Of a stretch of 64,000 nucleotides of DNA, positions 26,161 through 34,204 are shown piece after piece (the stretch's first letter is position 1; the number at the start of each line of letters is the position of its first letter). The position numbers and the translations under genes were made by a program. The notes beneath the pieces are model-generated. The model was not told the origin of the DNA and made no database searches. It saw nothing but the letters and a program-made list of their open reading frames with translations. The stretch covers positions 2,418,001-2,482,000 of the forward strand of contig NZ_JAHVJR010000001.1 of assembly GCF_019801175.1 (NCBI RefSeq), read 5' to 3'. The DNA is from Vannielia litorea. Its GTDB lineage: Bacteria > Pseudomonadota > Alphaproteobacteria > Rhodobacterales > Rhodobacteraceae.

Positions 26161-29100
26161 TCAACCGAGCTTCGTAAGAGTCACGACGACGTGGCTGACT
26201 TCTCCTGCCTCGTCCCGATACGCCCGGCCCGAGACCTGACACATCGTTTCGGAGCCATCGTCGCGTCGCATTTTTCCCTCAAATTCAAATGGCTGGCCGT
26301 TGGAAGTGGCCGTATCTAGATGCTTACGCAAAGTATCGCGGCAATCTGCTTCGAACGCTTCCAGAACCCGTTCGATGTCTGGCTGATCTGACTGGTTCAG
26401 GCTCAAAAGCTTGAATAGCTCCGTGTTCCAAAAACAGACGCCATTCTGCACATCATATGAGAGCACTCCGACCCCTTTTTCGGTAGCAATCTCATTGTAA
26501 TGGCGCAGCAGCACGGCTTCTGTCCGTACCCGCGAGTAATCCCGCAGCACTCCGACGATCATGACCGCATTGTTCAGCCGGTCGGTGATGACCGTTCCCC
26601 CGCTTTCGACCACGATCACCTGACCATCCGCGCGGATGATCCGTGCTCGGAAGTCGAAGCTCCCCTGTGCCTCGACCGCCTTGTCCAACTTCGCCTTCAC
26701 GGCGGCACGGTCATCGGGTTGGTAGAACTCCAGCGCGCGCGCAAGCGGAAAGGCCGCCGCCTCGGGTGCCATGCCGTGTATCGCGAAGGTTTCATCGGAC
26801 CAGGTGACCTCCTTCTCCGGAAGGGCCACCTGCCATGTCCCGATCTGGCCAAAACGGCGCAGGGTGTGGTTGAGCGTCGTCTCGATAGAAGACTCCAGCG
26901 ACGTCACCATCAGAACGAGGCCGATCAGATCGTCGCTTGAGCTGAAGAGCGGCGCGATCGTGAGCAAAAACCGCCGGTTATCTCGTCCGAACTGGCGCGA
27001 GGTGAACTTGCGGCTGAGAAGGGTCTGCGAGCAGAGATCCACCAGTGAGGGGAAGCCATCTGGGAGATCAGCCTGAGAGATATGCCCCATCGACTGACCG
27101 CGCGTCCGCAGCCCAAACTCCTCTATCGCGCGGCGGGAGGCGTGTCGAATGAGCAGACCTTGATCGAGCATGAGCATAGTCGTCGGCAGCCCGTCGACGA
27201 TACCATTAAGCTCTGCCGTGGTGCGCTGAAGCTCCGTCGAGTTGACGATGAGTTCTTCGTTGACGGTGATCAGCTCTTCGTTGGTGGATTGAAGCTCCTC
27301 GTTCGAGGTTTCGAGCTCTTCATTCGTGCTCTGCAACTCCTCGTTGGAACTCTGCAATTCCTCGTTCAGCGATTGCAGCTCTTCGTTCGAAGTCTGAAGC
27401 TGCTCCATGGTCACGTTCAGTGCTTCGCGTGTTCGGCTCAGCTCATTTTCCACATAGGTCAGGTAATCGCTGCGCTCTTCCTCATTCGGCTCCGGCGCGC
27501 TCCGCATTTCGGTTTCGATCGTGACCAGAACATGTGGGTCTTCGTGGTCACCGGTGCGCAGAGGATAGGCCACGAGGCGCGCGTAATTGAAGCCACGGCC
27601 TTCCATCTCATGCCACTGACCCGTTCGGGTTTTCATGTTCTTGAGCGCTACCAACGTGAGGGTGGTGCTCTCATTTGCGAGCGGGGCCTTCAGCAGCCGA
27701 AGAGAAAAACCTTTGAACACTGCATCGGTGATCTGGCTGAACGGCGCGAGATCGCCATAAACCTTCAGCACTGTGCCCTCATGGTTCACCAGCACCGCAT
27801 TCTCCGCCACGGCCTTTACCAGTGCATGGAAATGCTCCCAGTCGTCCGGATGATCCGACGGATGCTGCTTTTGCTGATCGAGGATCCGGCGGCTGGCACG
27901 AATAGCATGGGTCGACCCGATGCTCGCGGCATCCAGTGGTGGTGAGGTCCGCTTGGCATAAATCTTGGCTGAGCCTTCGTATTGCACGAAATGGCTATCC
28001 ATCGCGCCCGTGGTTTCCGACGTGCCCAGAAAGAGCAGGCCATCGGGTGCCAGCGCATATTGGATGCGGGAGAGCACCCGATCTTGGAGATTGCTGTCGA
28101 AGTAGATCAGGACGTTCCGGATGCTCACCAAGTCGATCGACATGAACGGCGCATCCTGAAAGATGTTGTGCCGGGTGAACATGACGCAATTGCGCAGCGC
28201 CTTGTTCACCGTAAGCCTGTCGCCGGAGATATCGAAGTATTTGGCCAGCAGATCTGATGGTATGTCATCGGCCGCGCTGCGCGGATAGGTGCCCTTTCGG
28301 CCGATAGCGAGCGCGTGCTCGTCGATGTCGGTCGCAAAGATTTGGAGCGTTTCCTTGCCAAGCGCCTCCGGCCCACCAGCCGCCTCGGCATAAAGCGCAG
28401 CTATGGAATAGGCCTCTTCACCAGTGGCACAGCCGGCCACCCAGATCCGCATTTTGGCCCCCGGTTTGGCCTTGACTCGATCGCGTATCACGTCACCCAG
28501 CACCGAAAACTGCTCGCGGTCCCTGAAAAACCGGGTCACCGAAATGAGCAGATCCTTGTAGAGTGCCTCGACCTCCTCCTGACTGCGGCGGCAGAAGTCG
28601 ATGTACTCAGCGCGGGTGGCAATGCCCTTGGCCACCATCCGCCGGTGCACCCTGCGATTGATCGTGCTTTCTTTGTATTGGCGAAAATCGACCATCGTGT
28701 GGGCGAGCAGGATCTGAAAGAGGTCGGCGTTTTTAGTTGCCTCTTCGCCCATCCGCTTCAGTTCTTCGAGATCACGGGGTTTGCTGAGGATTTCTTCGAG
28801 ATGCTTACCGATCTGCTGCGGCGTCAGCACGAGATCAATGCAACCGGTACGGATGGCATAGACCGGCATGGAGTCGTATTTGGCTGAAGTCGGCTCCTGC
28901 GCGAGCGTGATACCCCCCACCTCGCGGATCGCCTGCACCCCATAGCTGCCATCACTTCCGGTGCCGGAAAGCACCAGCCCCATGCAACGCGACCCCAGCC
29001 CTTCGGCCAAAGCCTTGAACAGCCGGTCGGCAGAGGGCTTGGGCGTGGCCGGGTGCCCCGTGGGCTTCAGGACTTCCAGCATGCCGTCATGAAAGCCCAC

Positions 29101-29361
29101 ATCACTGCCCGGCGGCGGAATGTAAATTGTATCCGTTTGCGGCACGGTAGGCTCTCGAATTTCCTTTACGTCCAGAGAGGTCTCACGCCCAAGCAGCTTA
29201 ACCAGCATGCTCTCATGGCTGGGCGACATGTGCTGCGCCAAAACGAAGGTGCAACTCAACCCCTTGGGGAGGCTCTGCAAGAACAGAGACATCGCTTCGA
29301 GCCCGCCCGCCGAGGCCGCAATGCCAACAACTATGGGCGTTTCTGCTGTGACTTCGGCCAT
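26161..29361 (-). CDS. CheB-CheR fusion with coiled coil and PAS domains, no kinase
   Basis: The protein has 1,066 residues from ATG at 29361 (GGGGG lies 4 bases upstream; an ATG 21 bases earlier is less likely). Residues ~8-185 form a CheB methylesterase with catalytic Ser17 (AASAGG), His44 (AQHMS) and Asp137 (SGTGSDGSYG). Residues ~205-465 form a CheR methyltransferase (SVTRFFRDREQF, VAGCATGEEAYS). A segment near 490-650 is followed by a long coiled coil of NEELQS(T/S) heptads (~655-710) and then about three PAS/PAC units to the end (last strand VSHVVVTLTKLG). Alphaproteobacterial relatives often end in an HWE histidine kinase, but none is present here. There is also no receiver domain. It is probably a cytoplasmic sensor that modifies or regulates a signalling partner. 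Confidence 0.9.
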   Translation of the reverse strand: MAEVTAETPIVVGIAASAGGLEAMSLFLQSLPKGLSCTFVLAQHMSPSHESMLVKLLGRETSLDVKEIREPTVPQTDTIYIPPPGSDVGFHDGMLEVLKPTGHPATPKPSADRLFKALAEGLGSRCMGLVLSGTGSDGSYGVQAIREVGGITLAQEPTSAKYDSMPVYAIRTGCIDLVLTPQQIGKHLEEILSKPRDLEELKRMGEEATKNADLFQILLAHTMVDFRQYKESTINRRVHRRMVAKGIATRAEYIDFCRRSQEEVEALYKDLLISVTRFFRDREQFSVLGDVIRDRVKAKPGAKMRIWVAGCATGEEAYSIAALYAEAAGGPEALGKETLQIFATDIDEHALAIGRKGTYPRSAADDIPSDLLAKYFDISGDRLTVNKALRNCVMFTRHNIFQDAPFMSIDLVSIRNVLIYFDSNLQDRVLSRIQYALAPDGLLFLGTSETTGAMDSHFVQYEGSAKIYAKRTSPPLDAASIGSTHAIRASRRILDQQKQHPSDHPDDWEHFHALVKAVAENAVLVNHEGTVLKVYGDLAPFSQITDAVFKGFSLRLLKAPLANESTTLTLVALKNMKTRTGQWHEMEGRGFNYARLVAYPLRTGDHEDPHVLVTIETEMRSAPEPNEEERSDYLTYVENELSRTREALNVTMEQLQTSNEELQSLNEELQSSNEELQSTNEELETSNEELQSTNEELITVNEELIVNSTELQRTTAELNGIVDGLPTTMLMLDQGLLIRHASRRAIEEFGLRTRGQSMGHISQADLPDGFPSLVDLCSQTLLSRKFTSRQFGRDNRRFLLTIAPLFSSSDDLIGLVLMVTSLESSIETTLNHTLRRFGQIGTWQVALPEKEVTWSDETFAIHGMAPEAAAFPLARALEFYQPDDRAAVKAKLDKAVEAQGSFDFRARIIRADGQVIVVESGGTVITDRLNNAVMIVGVLRDYSRVRTEAVLLRHYNEIATEKGVGVLSYDVQNGVCFWNTELFKLLSLNQSDQPDIERVLEAFEADCRDTLRKHLDTATSNGQPFEFEGKMRRDDGSETMCQVSGRAYRDEAGEVSHVVVTLTKLG
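27246..27403 (-). repeat. In-frame 21-bp tandem repeat encoding a heptad coiled coil
   Basis: Seven or eight diverged copies of a 21-base unit lie in frame within the CheB-CheR-PAS gene, each encoding a heptad close to (S/T)NEELQS. This gives an uninterrupted coiled coil between the CheR and PAS parts. Copies differ mainly at third positions and at one or two residues, so it is an old expansion under protein-level selection rather than a recent slippage array. Confidence 0.85.
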
Positions 29362-29474
29362 ATGTCCCCCGGCAAATTCCATAACTCAATGCAGAAGCTC
29401 CGTACCGAATTTCTAGCACCGGTTGTATGGGGTTGCCATGTGTTTAATGGCTACTATAAGGCCGAAATTCGAGA

Positions 29475-29960
29475 CTATCTGTCCACTTGCGGCGCCTGTG
29501 CGCAGCGCGGCGTGGGCGCACTCGCGGCCGTATGGGTGAAAAGCTCTTCCAACCCGGTGTTGCCGTCGATCAGGTCTGCCAAGTTCACCGTGTCCAGCGC
29601 CGCATAGAAGGCGTCCAGCGCCTTGAACAGGGCGGGCCGAAGGCGGCATGAGGCCGTCAGCGGGCAGGTGTTTTCTGCTCCTTCGAAACACTCGGCAAAG
29701 GGCAGAGCCGCTTCGAAGCGGCGGAACACTTCGCCCACGCTGACACGCTCAGGCAAGGTCGCAAGCCTGACACCCCCGGAGCGCCCGCGCGTTGCTTGGA
29801 TGTATCCCAGCCGGTTCAGCACCGGTACGACCTGCATCAGGTGGTTGACCGAAACATTGCAGGCCAGCGCGATATCGGCGGACCGATGCAATTTTCCGGG
29901 GTGGCAGGCGCAGAACATCAGCACCCGCATGGCAAGATTTGTTCGTGTCGTCAGACGCAT
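29475..29960 (-). CDS. Rrf2-family regulator, NsrR-like with three cluster cysteines
   Basis: The protein has 161 residues. The N-terminal winged helix (MRLTTRTNLAMRVLMFC, SVNHLMQVVPVLNRLGYIQATRGRSGGVRLA) matches Rrf2 proteins. Cys91, Cys99 and Cys105 (ECFEGAENTCPLTASC) sit where NsrR binds an NO-sensitive Fe-S cluster. NsrR represses nitric-oxide defence genes. No obvious target gene is beside it. The C-terminal ~25 residues (SAPTPRCAQAPQVDR) look disordered. Confidence 0.9.
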   Translation of the reverse strand: MRLTTRTNLAMRVLMFCACHPGKLHRSADIALACNVSVNHLMQVVPVLNRLGYIQATRGRSGGVRLATLPERVSVGEVFRRFEAALPFAECFEGAENTCPLTASCRLRPALFKALDAFYAALDTVNLADLIDGNTGLEELFTHTAASAPTPRCAQAPQVDR

Positions 29961-30078
29961 TGACGGCTCGGGCTCCTGTCGTTTTCAGGAGCCTATAGAA
30001 ATTTCCGCTCCACGTCCCATGACATGGATCAAGGCCGTCAGGTGCTTAGTAGGTTTGCGTGCACTGGCCTTTCGGGCT

Positions 30079-30519
30079 TCAGCCCTCGATCATTTTCACC
30101 CGGGTCGCATGCCGCCCGCCCTCGAACTCGGCATCTAGGAAGGCATCGACGATATCCAACGCCAGCCCCTCTCCGACCACGCGAGCACCGATCGAGAGGA
30201 TGTTGGCGTCGTTGTGCTGGCGGATCATGCGGGCGGAGAAGGTGTCGGAGCACACACCACAGCGGATCCCGGGCACCTTGTTGGCCGCCATCATGATCCC
30301 CTGCCCCGTACCACAAAGAATGATGCCAAGTGCGCAGTCGCCCGAGGCGACCTTTTCGGCCGCAGCCTTGCCGTGCAGCGGATAGTGGGTGCTTTCGGTC
30401 GTCACCGGCCCGATGTCCTCCACCTCCCAGCCCTTCTCGGCCACATGGGCGGCCACGGCCTGACGCAGCTCGATGGCGGCGTGGTCGCTGGACAGGACGA
30501 TACGTTTGCTGGCGGTCAT
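30079..30519 (-). CDS. rpiB: Ribose 5-phosphate isomerase B (RpiB/LacAB family)
   Basis: The protein has 146 residues from ATG at 30519; a longer in-frame start at 30588 would add a non-conserved 23 residues. It shows the RpiB hallmarks SSDHAA near the N terminus, the catalytic Cys69 in CGTGQGIMMAANK, and RQHNDANILSIGARV. The enzyme interconverts ribose 5-phosphate and ribulose 5-phosphate; some relatives act on other aldose phosphates. It stands alone between the NsrR-like gene and choV. Confidence 0.93.
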   Translation of the reverse strand: MTASKRIVLSSDHAAIELRQAVAAHVAEKGWEVEDIGPVTTESTHYPLHGKAAAEKVASGDCALGIILCGTGQGIMMAANKVPGIRCGVCSDTFSARMIRQHNDANILSIGARVVGEGLALDIVDAFLDAEFEGGRHATRVKMIEG

Positions 30520-30623
30520 TGTGGCTTCCCCGAAGAATGGCGCTGTAGCGGCCCGAAAGCGGGCCGCATTCGCGGCGAAAATACTCACCTTTGCCTCAAG
30601 GTCCAGCGAGTCTAACGCGCCGT

Positions 30624-31661
30624 TCAGCTCACCGGGGTGACCTCACGCGCGGCCAGCCCCATCAGGATATCGTCCTTCGAGAGTTGCCCGACCAGCGTGC
30701 CGTTTTCCACGACCCCCACTGGCTCAGCCTGTGCCGTCACCGTCTCCAACCCGTCACGCACGAGGCTGTCGGCGTCGATGGTAACGGCAGGTGAGCCGGT
30801 GGCCGGCTGCATCAGATCACGAGCCCTGAGCACCCCGAGGGGGTTCATGTGCTGGACGAACTCGGCCACATAATCGTTCTTGGGATCGCGGAAAATGTCC
30901 TGCGGCGCGCCCGTCTGTACGATCCGTCCGCCTTCCATGATCGAGATCTGGTTGCCGAGTTTGAAGGCCTCGTCGAGGTCGTGGCTGACGAAGATGATGG
31001 TGCGCTTCAGCCTCTGTTGAAGCTCCAGCAGTTCGTCTTGCAGCTTGGTCCGAATGAGCGGGTCGAGCGCCGAGAAAGGCTCGTCCATCAGCAGGATCGG
31101 CGCTTCGGTGGCGAAAGCGCGGGCAAGGCCCACGCGCTGCTGCATCCCGCCCGAGAGCTCGCCCACCTTGCGTTCTGCCCAGTCGGTCAGCCCGACGAGG
31201 TCGAGCTGAGTGTCGATCCGCGCGTTTGCCTCGGTACGGGGCATCCCTGCCAGTTCCAACCCCAGGCCAACGTTTTCGCGCACCGTCCGCCATGGCAGCA
31301 GCCCAAACTGCTGGAACACCATCGCGACGTGGTGCATGCGAATACGCCGGAGCGTGGGTTTGTCGGCGTTGGTCACGTCGACCATGCTTTGCCCGTCATT
31401 CACGTGAACGGCGCCGCGCACCACGGGATTGAGCCCATTGACGGCCCGCAGCAGCGTGGATTTCCCCGAGCCGGAGAGCCCCATCAAAACGAGGATCTCG
31501 CCCTCTTTCACATCCAGCGAGCAATTGTGAACGCCCAGAACCTGGCCAGTCTCCTGCTGAATCTCACCTCGTTCCTGACCCGCATCCATAAGCGGCAGAG
31601 CACGCTCGGGGTGTTCGCCGAACACAATGGAGACGTTGTCGATTTTCACAGCGGTGGTCAT
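30624..31661 (-). CDS. choV: Choline ABC transporter ATP-binding protein
   Basis: The protein has 345 residues. Walker A is GLSGSGKST, the Q-loop VFQQFGLLPW, signature LSGGMQQRVGLARAFA, and Walker B ILLMDEPFSALDP, with a C-terminal CBS-like module (LVRDGLETVTAQAEPVGVVENGTLVGQLSKDDIL). This is the ProV/ChoV type. Its start overlaps the choW stop (ATGA, 31658-31661). It powers uptake of choline with ChoX and ChoW at the inner membrane. Choline rather than betaine is favoured by the neighbouring bet genes. Confidence 0.93.
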   Translation of the reverse strand: MTTAVKIDNVSIVFGEHPERALPLMDAGQERGEIQQETGQVLGVHNCSLDVKEGEILVLMGLSGSGKSTLLRAVNGLNPVVRGAVHVNDGQSMVDVTNADKPTLRRIRMHHVAMVFQQFGLLPWRTVRENVGLGLELAGMPRTEANARIDTQLDLVGLTDWAERKVGELSGGMQQRVGLARAFATEAPILLMDEPFSALDPLIRTKLQDELLELQQRLKRTIIFVSHDLDEAFKLGNQISIMEGGRIVQTGAPQDIFRDPKNDYVAEFVQHMNPLGVLRARDLMQPATGSPAVTIDADSLVRDGLETVTAQAEPVGVVENGTLVGQLSKDDILMGLAAREVTPVS

Positions 31662-32497
31662 TTGCGCGCCCCCACGTTCAACATCCGATCAAGCATGATG
31701 GCAACAACGACGATCACGAAGCCGCTCTCGAAGCCCAGCGCCGTGTTCACCTGCCCCAGCGCCCGCATCACCGGAACACCAAGGCCGTTGGCCCCCACGA
31801 GGGCGGCGATAACGACCATGGAAAGCGAGAGCATGATGGTCTGGTTCAGGCCCGCCATGATCTGCGGGAAAGCGTAGGGGAGTTCGACCTTCCAAAGTGT
31901 CTGCCGGGGTGTCGCGCCAAAGGCACGTGCTGCCTCCAGCAGCGCCTGCGGGGTAGAGGCGACGCCGAGATAGGTCAGCCGGATCGGCGCGGGCAGCACG
32001 AAGATCACCGTGGCGATCAGGCCCGGCACCATGCCGATGCCGAAGAACACGATGGCTGGGATCAGGTAAACGAAGGTCGGCAGGGTCTGCATGAGGTCCA
32101 ACACCGGGCGCAGATAAGTGTAGAGCTTGGGCCGGTGCGCGCAGGCAATGCCGATGGGCACGCCGATGGCCATACAGACGAGGCAGGCCGAGAGCACCAG
32201 CGTCAGGCTTTCAGTGGTTTCATCCCAGTAGCCCTGATTGAGAATGAAGAGGAAGCCGACGAAAACGAAGAGGCAGATCTTCCAGCTTTTCTGAAGGAAC
32301 CATGTGGCCGCAACGAAGGCGGCGATGACGAGAATCGCAGGAGGCTCCTGCATGATCCACAAGATGGCGTCGATCATCGTCTCCATGATCGAGGCAAAGC
32401 CGTCCAGCAGCACCTCACCGTGATCGCGGATCCAGTCGAACACGACCTTGGCGCCCTTGCCCACGGGTATCTTGTAATCTTCCAGCCAGTCTTCCAC
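31658..32497 (-). CDS. choW: Choline ABC transporter permease
   Basis: The protein has 279 residues with a GTG start at 32497 (GGAG 11 bases upstream). It has about six membrane segments and the ProW-type permease core GVPIGIACAHRPKLYTYLRPVLDLMQTLPTFVYLIP followed by the EAA-like loop EAARAFGATPRQTLWKVELPYAFPQIMAGLNQTIMLSLSMVVIAALVG. It forms the transmembrane channel of the Cho system. A terminator-like hairpin separates it from choX. Confidence 0.93.
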   Translation of the reverse strand: MEDWLEDYKIPVGKGAKVVFDWIRDHGEVLLDGFASIMETMIDAILWIMQEPPAILVIAAFVAATWFLQKSWKICLFVFVGFLFILNQGYWDETTESLTLVLSACLVCMAIGVPIGIACAHRPKLYTYLRPVLDLMQTLPTFVYLIPAIVFFGIGMVPGLIATVIFVLPAPIRLTYLGVASTPQALLEAARAFGATPRQTLWKVELPYAFPQIMAGLNQTIMLSLSMVVIAALVGANGLGVPVMRALGQVNTALGFESGFVIVVVAIMLDRMLNVGARK

Positions 32498-32559
32498 GGC
32501 TCAATTCTCCCCATTGTCCCTGCTTGGCCGGCGCTCGCGCGGCGCCTTTTCCTCGGGCC

Positions 32560-32592
32560 AAAAAAGAACCGCCCGCGGCATGGCGGGCGGTT
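32560..32592 (-). terminator. Rho-independent-type hairpin between choX and choW
   Basis: On the minus strand a perfect 10-bp stem AACCGCCCGC-N6-GCGGGCGGTT (32592-32567) is followed by CTTTTTT. It lies 18 bases after the choX stop and before choW. As in many binding-protein operons, partial termination here would leave more choX mRNA than choW-choV mRNA. Confidence 0.8.
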
Positions 32593-32609
32593 CGGTCTTG
32601 CGGTTTCGA

Positions 32610-33530
32610 TCAGAGCCCCAGCGCGGCGCTGACGGCGGCCTTTGCGTCACCGCCATCCTTGGCGGTCACACCCTCGAGCCAGGTGTCGAGCACATCGGCA
32701 TTCGCCTTCAGCCACTCTTCGGTGGCATCCGCCGGATCGGCACCATCATCAAGGATCTGGCCCATGATGCCGTTTTCCATCTCGAGCGTGAAATCCATGT
32801 TGGCGAAGAGCTTGCCGAGGTTCGGGCACTCTTCGGAGTAGCCCTTGCGGGTCACGGTGTGCACCACGCCCTCACCGCCAAAGAAGTCTTCGCCGCCGGG
32901 CAGGTACTTGAGCGAGAAGTTCGCATTCATCGGGTGGGGTTCCCAGCCGAGGAAGACGATATCCTGCTCGTCTTTGTAGGCGCGATCGACCTGCGCCAGC
33001 ATGCCCTGCTCGGAGCTTTCGATCACTTCCATCTCGGCATCACCGAGGCCCATCTTGTTCTCTTCGATGAGCGACACGAGGTAGCCGTTTCCCTCGTTGC
33101 CCGGCTCGATGCCGTAGATCTTGTTGTCGAGCGATTCGGCGAACTTGGCGATATCGGCGTAGCTCTGCAGACCTTTCTCGAAGGTGTAGGTCGGCACTGC
33201 GAGCGTGTACTTCGTGCCTTCGAGGTTCACGTTGATCGCCTCGATCTCGCCCGACTCGATGTAGGGGCCGATGGCGCCGGACTGCGCCGGCATCCAGTTG
33301 CCCAAGAACACATCCACGTCGTCGCTCTCAAGCGAGGCGAAGGTCACGGGCACCGAGAGGATCTTTACATCCACGTCGTAGCCCAGCCCCTCGAGCACAT
33401 GCTTGGCAGTGGCCGTGGTGGTGGTGATGTCGGTCCAGCCCACGTCAGACATGACGACGGTATCGCACTGGGCCCAGGCCGCGGAGGCGGCGCAGATGGC
33501 AAGCGCGGAAACGGCTGCGGTGGTTTTCAT
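32610..33530 (-). CDS. choX: Choline-binding periplasmic protein
   Basis: The protein has 306 residues from ATG at 33530 (GGAGACC just upstream; an in-frame start 17 codons earlier lacks support). A signal peptide ending AAWAQ precedes the mature CDTVVMSDVGWTDITTTTATAKHVLEGLGYDV, the standard opening of ChoX/ProX type II binding proteins. VFLGNWMPAQ and VFLGWEPHPMN supply the aromatic residues that cage the trimethylammonium group in this family. It delivers choline to ChoW-ChoV. It is transcribed divergently from betI. Confidence 0.94.
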   Translation of the reverse strand: MKTTAAVSALAICAASAAWAQCDTVVMSDVGWTDITTTTATAKHVLEGLGYDVDVKILSVPVTFASLESDDVDVFLGNWMPAQSGAIGPYIESGEIEAINVNLEGTKYTLAVPTYTFEKGLQSYADIAKFAESLDNKIYGIEPGNEGNGYLVSLIEENKMGLGDAEMEVIESSEQGMLAQVDRAYKDEQDIVFLGWEPHPMNANFSLKYLPGGEDFFGGEGVVHTVTRKGYSEECPNLGKLFANMDFTLEMENGIMGQILDDGADPADATEEWLKANADVLDTWLEGVTAKDGGDAKAAVSAALGL

Positions 33531-33569
33531 GTTGGTCTCCCTGTTCGTCGGAGTGGTAGGTTCATTTTG

Positions 33570-33585
33570 TTGATTGACCAATCAA
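33570..33585. promoter_or_regulatory. Probable BetI operator
   Basis: The perfect palindrome TTGATTG-AC-CAATCAA lies midway between the divergent choX and betI starts. Known BetI sites share the TTGATTG...CAATCAA arms. Choline would release BetI and turn on both arms. Confidence 0.7.
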
Positions 33586-33631
33586 ACAATGACCGTTTAT
33601 CCCCGTATTGCAAGCACTTTTGGAGTCGGCG

Positions 33632-34204
33632 ATGAGCGTGGAACCCAAACGCAGAGCCCAGTTGGTGGAGGCGACGATACATGAGATCGGCGCGAATGGC
33701 TCGCTCGATGTGACGGTTGGCAAGATTGCCAAGCGCGCAGGCGTCTCGGCAGCGCTGGCCTTTCATTACTTCGGCGACAAGGACCAGCTTTTCCTCGCGG
33801 CCATGCGTCATGTGCTCAGCGTATATGCCGCCGAGGTCCGGGGTGCCCTGCTGGTGTCGGACGGGCCACGCGAACGGCTTGAGGGCATTCTGCGGGCCAG
33901 CTTCTCAAGCTGCAATTTCCGCGCCGAGGTAATCTCGGCATGGCTCAACTTCTACGTTCTGGCCCGCCGGAACGAAGAGGCCCGGCGCCTTCTTTCGGTC
34001 TATCACAGGCGGCTCCGCTCGAACCTCGTGCATGACCTGCGCCCGCTGGCGGAACAGGAGGCCACCGAGATCGCCGAGCGCATCGGCGCGGTCGTCGATG
34101 GACTCTACCTTCGCTACGCCTCCAACCCCGATGACATGACCGGCCAGACCGCGACCGACCATGCCCTCGCCACTTTGGCCAATGAACTCGGAGCCCTGGC
34201 ATGA
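33632..34204 (+). CDS. betI: Choline-responsive TetR-family repressor
   Basis: The protein has 190 residues from ATG at 33632 (TTTGGAG 6 bases upstream); a TTG 24 bases earlier is less likely. The N-terminal helix-turn-helix VGKIAKRAGVSAALAFHYFGDKDQLFLAAMRHV is the BetI type, and the C-terminal ligand part (AWLNFYVLARRNEEARRLLSVYHRRLRSNL) matches the family. It should repress bet and cho genes without choline. Its TGA overlaps the betC ATG. Confidence 0.95.
   Translation: MSVEPKRRAQLVEATIHEIGANGSLDVTVGKIAKRAGVSAALAFHYFGDKDQLFLAAMRHVLSVYAAEVRGALLVSDGPRERLEGILRASFSSCNFRAEVISAWLNFYVLARRNEEARRLLSVYHRRLRSNLVHDLRPLAEQEATEIAERIGAVVDGLYLRYASNPDDMTGQTATDHALATLANELGALA

Noticed and set aside
27246..27403. 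Tandem repeat resembling a short CRISPR or satellite array
   Set aside because: The unit is 21 bp, in frame, without spacers, and encodes coiled-coil heptads inside a large protein.
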